Origin: Acidipila sp.
GTDB lineage: Bacteria > Acidobacteriota > Terriglobia > Acidiferrales > UBA7541
Length of the DNA stretch: 33,295 nt
Assembly: GCA_010365215.1 (NCBI GenBank)
Contig: JAAFGT010000006.1
Location: 134,663-167,957, forward strand
Reading direction: 5' to 3'
Position 1 is the first letter of the stretch. Each line of letters opens with the position of its first letter. Shown one piece after another: positions 31,696 through 33,295 of the stretch. A program made the position numbers and the translations under genes. The notes under the pieces were generated by a model, which worked only from the letters and a program-made list of their open reading frames with translations, was not told the DNA's origin and searched no databases.

Positions 31696-33295
31696 TTGGA
31701 AGTCGTCGCAGGACAAAATGGCACCAATACGCCGATAGCCACGGCGCCATGGTCGCGTCCGCGCGCGCGGGTGATGCTGTTCACCGACAGCTTTATCCAC
31801 GGCGGCACGGAGCGTCAACTGGTGGAGACGCTGCGGCTGCTCGATCGCTCGAAGTATGACTTGCAGGTGGGCTGCCTCAAGCGCCGCGGGCCGTTCCTCG
31901 CGGATGTTCAGACGCTGGGAATTCCCGTCACGGAGTTTCCGATCACTTCACTTGCAAACCGCAGCACGTTTCTGTGGATGCGCAAGCTGGTGCATTTCCT
32001 GCGCGAGGAAAAAATCGATCTGGTTCATTCCTTCGACTATTACACCAACCTGTTTGCCATTCCAGCAGCGCGCTGGGCAGGCGTACCGGTGGTGATCGCC
32101 AGCCGACGGAACTTGGCCCACAACCGCAGTAGGTTCGAGCGTGCCGCGCTCGGTGGAGCCTGCCGTTTGGCGGACGGAATCGTCGCCAACTCCAGGGTGG
32201 CGGCGGGGGTGGCCACGGGCGGTACGGACGCCGACAGCGCCAAAGTTGCGGTCATTTATAACGCGATCAACCCGGGCGATTTCCGGACGGCCGCATACAA
32301 TCCCGAGCTGCGCACGGAGCTGAATCTGCCGGTTACGGCGATGATTGTCGGTGTGCTTGCCGCGCTGCGGCCGGAAAAAGGGCACCGCACTTTTCTTCGC
32401 GCTGCCGCGCAAGTCGCGGCGGGCTGGAATCAGCCGCGGCGCGAACTGCGCTTCGTACTCGTTGGCGAGGGGCCGGAACAGATGGCGCTGCAGATTCTCG
32501 CGCGCGAGCTGGGAATCAGCGACCGGCTGATTTTTGCGGGTGACCGGCGCAACGTCGCCGACTGGCTGGGCGCACTGAACGTTGTTGTCTCGCCGTCGGA
32601 TGCGGAGAGCCTGCCCAACGCTGTGCTCGAAGCGATGGCTTCCGCTCGCCCCGTGGTGGCCACACGCGTCGGCGGCGTGCCGGAAATTGTGGAGGAAGGT
32701 GTCACTGGATTGCTGGTGCCGCCAGGAGATTCCGCAGCCATGGCTGCTGCCATTCTGAATCTGGTGAGCAATGAGGGCCTTTGCCGCCGCATGGGAGCCG
32801 CGGGACGCGCGCGCATCGAACAGGATTTCAGGCCGGAGCGCGCGAAAGAGCGGCTGGAACTTTTTTATGACCGGCTGCTCCGCAAGAAGCGGCCCACCGC
32901 GCGCATCCTGCAGATAGGAAATTATCCGCCGCCGGTGTGCGGCTGGGCTCTGCACACGCAACTGGTTCATTACGATCTGCTGGCGCGCGGCGCTGACTCC
33001 CAGGTACTCGATATTGGCCCCAGCCGCCGCATCACCGGCCGCGAGTGCCTGCCGGTTCTGGGGGGATTCGATTACGCGAAAAAACTGGTTGCTCACCGGC
33101 TGCGCGGCTTTACATTCCATGCGCACGTGAACGCCGACTCGTGGAAAGGATACGCGCTGGCTTTATCCGCCGTGCTGCTGGGACGGCTGACCGGCAAGCC
33201 TCCCGTGCTTACATTCCACGCCGGGCCGAACCAGATGTATTTTCCGCGCGAGCGCGGCTTCTGGCGTCACGCCTTCCGCCTGCTATTCGCGGCTT
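31696..33295 (+). CDS. Glycosyltransferase with a second GT domain (partial at 3' end)
   Basis: Open frame of 533 codons that runs off the right edge, starting at TTG 31696 five bases after a TAGGAG ribosome binding site; the previous gene stops at 31687. An early frame stop (31693) makes this the earliest start. Residues about 25-395 form a complete GT4-type (GT-B) glycosyltransferase: MLFTDSFIHGGTERQL, VHSFDYYTN, LRPEKGH, LVGEGPE and the ESLPNAVLEAMASARPVVATRVGGVPEIVEEG nucleotide-binding region. From about residue 405 a second unit begins (ARILQIGNYPPPVCGWALHTQLV), which resembles the N-terminal half of another GT-B enzyme. Acceptor and sugar are unknown. The fusion could act in two successive additions to the polysaccharide unit. 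Confidence 0.85.
   Translation, partial: MEVVAGQNGTNTPIATAPWSRPRARVMLFTDSFIHGGTERQLVETLRLLDRSKYDLQVGCLKRRGPFLADVQTLGIPVTEFPITSLANRSTFLWMRKLVHFLREEKIDLVHSFDYYTNLFAIPAARWAGVPVVIASRRNLAHNRSRFERAALGGACRLADGIVANSRVAAGVATGGTDADSAKVAVIYNAINPGDFRTAAYNPELRTELNLPVTAMIVGVLAALRPEKGHRTFLRAAAQVAAGWNQPRRELRFVLVGEGPEQMALQILARELGISDRLIFAGDRRNVADWLGALNVVVSPSDAESLPNAVLEAMASARPVVATRVGGVPEIVEEGVTGLLVPPGDSAAMAAAILNLVSNEGLCRRMGAAGRARIEQDFRPERAKERLELFYDRLLRKKRPTARILQIGNYPPPVCGWALHTQLVHYDLLARGADSQVLDIGPSRRITGRECLPVLGGFDYAKKLVAHRLRGFTFHAHVNADSWKGYALALSAVLLGRLTGKPPVLTFHAGPNQMYFPRERGFWRHAFRLLFAA

Overview
The window looks like a chromosomal segment of a soil-type acidobacterium (Acidobacteriota, Koribacter/Terriglobia-like). 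This is inferred from GC-rich codon use, an acidobacterial-style exosortase/exopolysaccharide locus, kinase and sugar-transferase proteins of the kind seen there, and a two-domain ThyX. No rRNA or tRNA gene is visible to fix the taxonomy. There is no sign of phage, insertion sequence, plasmid or CRISPR.

Positions 1-11.8 kb are housekeeping genes, all on the minus strand: Lon protease (its C-terminus lies beyond the left edge), a CCA-adding/poly(A) polymerase-type nucleotidyltransferase, a membrane-anchored SpoIIE-type phosphatase, a prfA-prmC-dinB cluster behind a clear sigma70 promoter, a 58-codon CPXCG zinc-type protein, a small membrane protein, a tandem ThyX thymidylate synthase, and ribosomal protein bL31. 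A lone receiver-domain protein (plus strand) follows.

Positions 12.3-33.3 kb are devoted to surface polysaccharide. Two nucleotide-sugar enzymes are divergent: a UDP-glucuronate 4-epimerase-like protein (minus) and a GDP-mannose 6-dehydrogenase (plus). Next is a minus-strand operon of exosortase, EpsI and a large TPR lipoprotein. After a 495-bp regulatory region comes a long plus-strand run: AAA+/Fis regulator, Wza-type export protein, outer-membrane barrel, chain-length protein, GspA-type ATPase, BY-kinase-type ATPase, phosphoglycosyl transferase, glutamine amidotransferase/asparagine synthetase homologue, flippase, methyltransferase, and a glycosyltransferase that runs off the right edge. 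The set and much of the order match the exosortase (PEP-CTERM/XrtA-type) exopolysaccharide loci known from Proteobacteria.

The most interesting region is 18.8-19.3 kb. It holds two divergent sigma54 (-24/-12) promoters that resemble each other closely, with tandem palindromes between them whose centres are exactly 20 bp apart. Beside them lies a bacterial enhancer-binding-type ATPase with no sensory domain and without the GAFTGA loop normally used to contact sigma54. Second in interest is the tandem ThyX, in which the RHR half of the signature lies in one domain and the S-x-R-Y half in the other.
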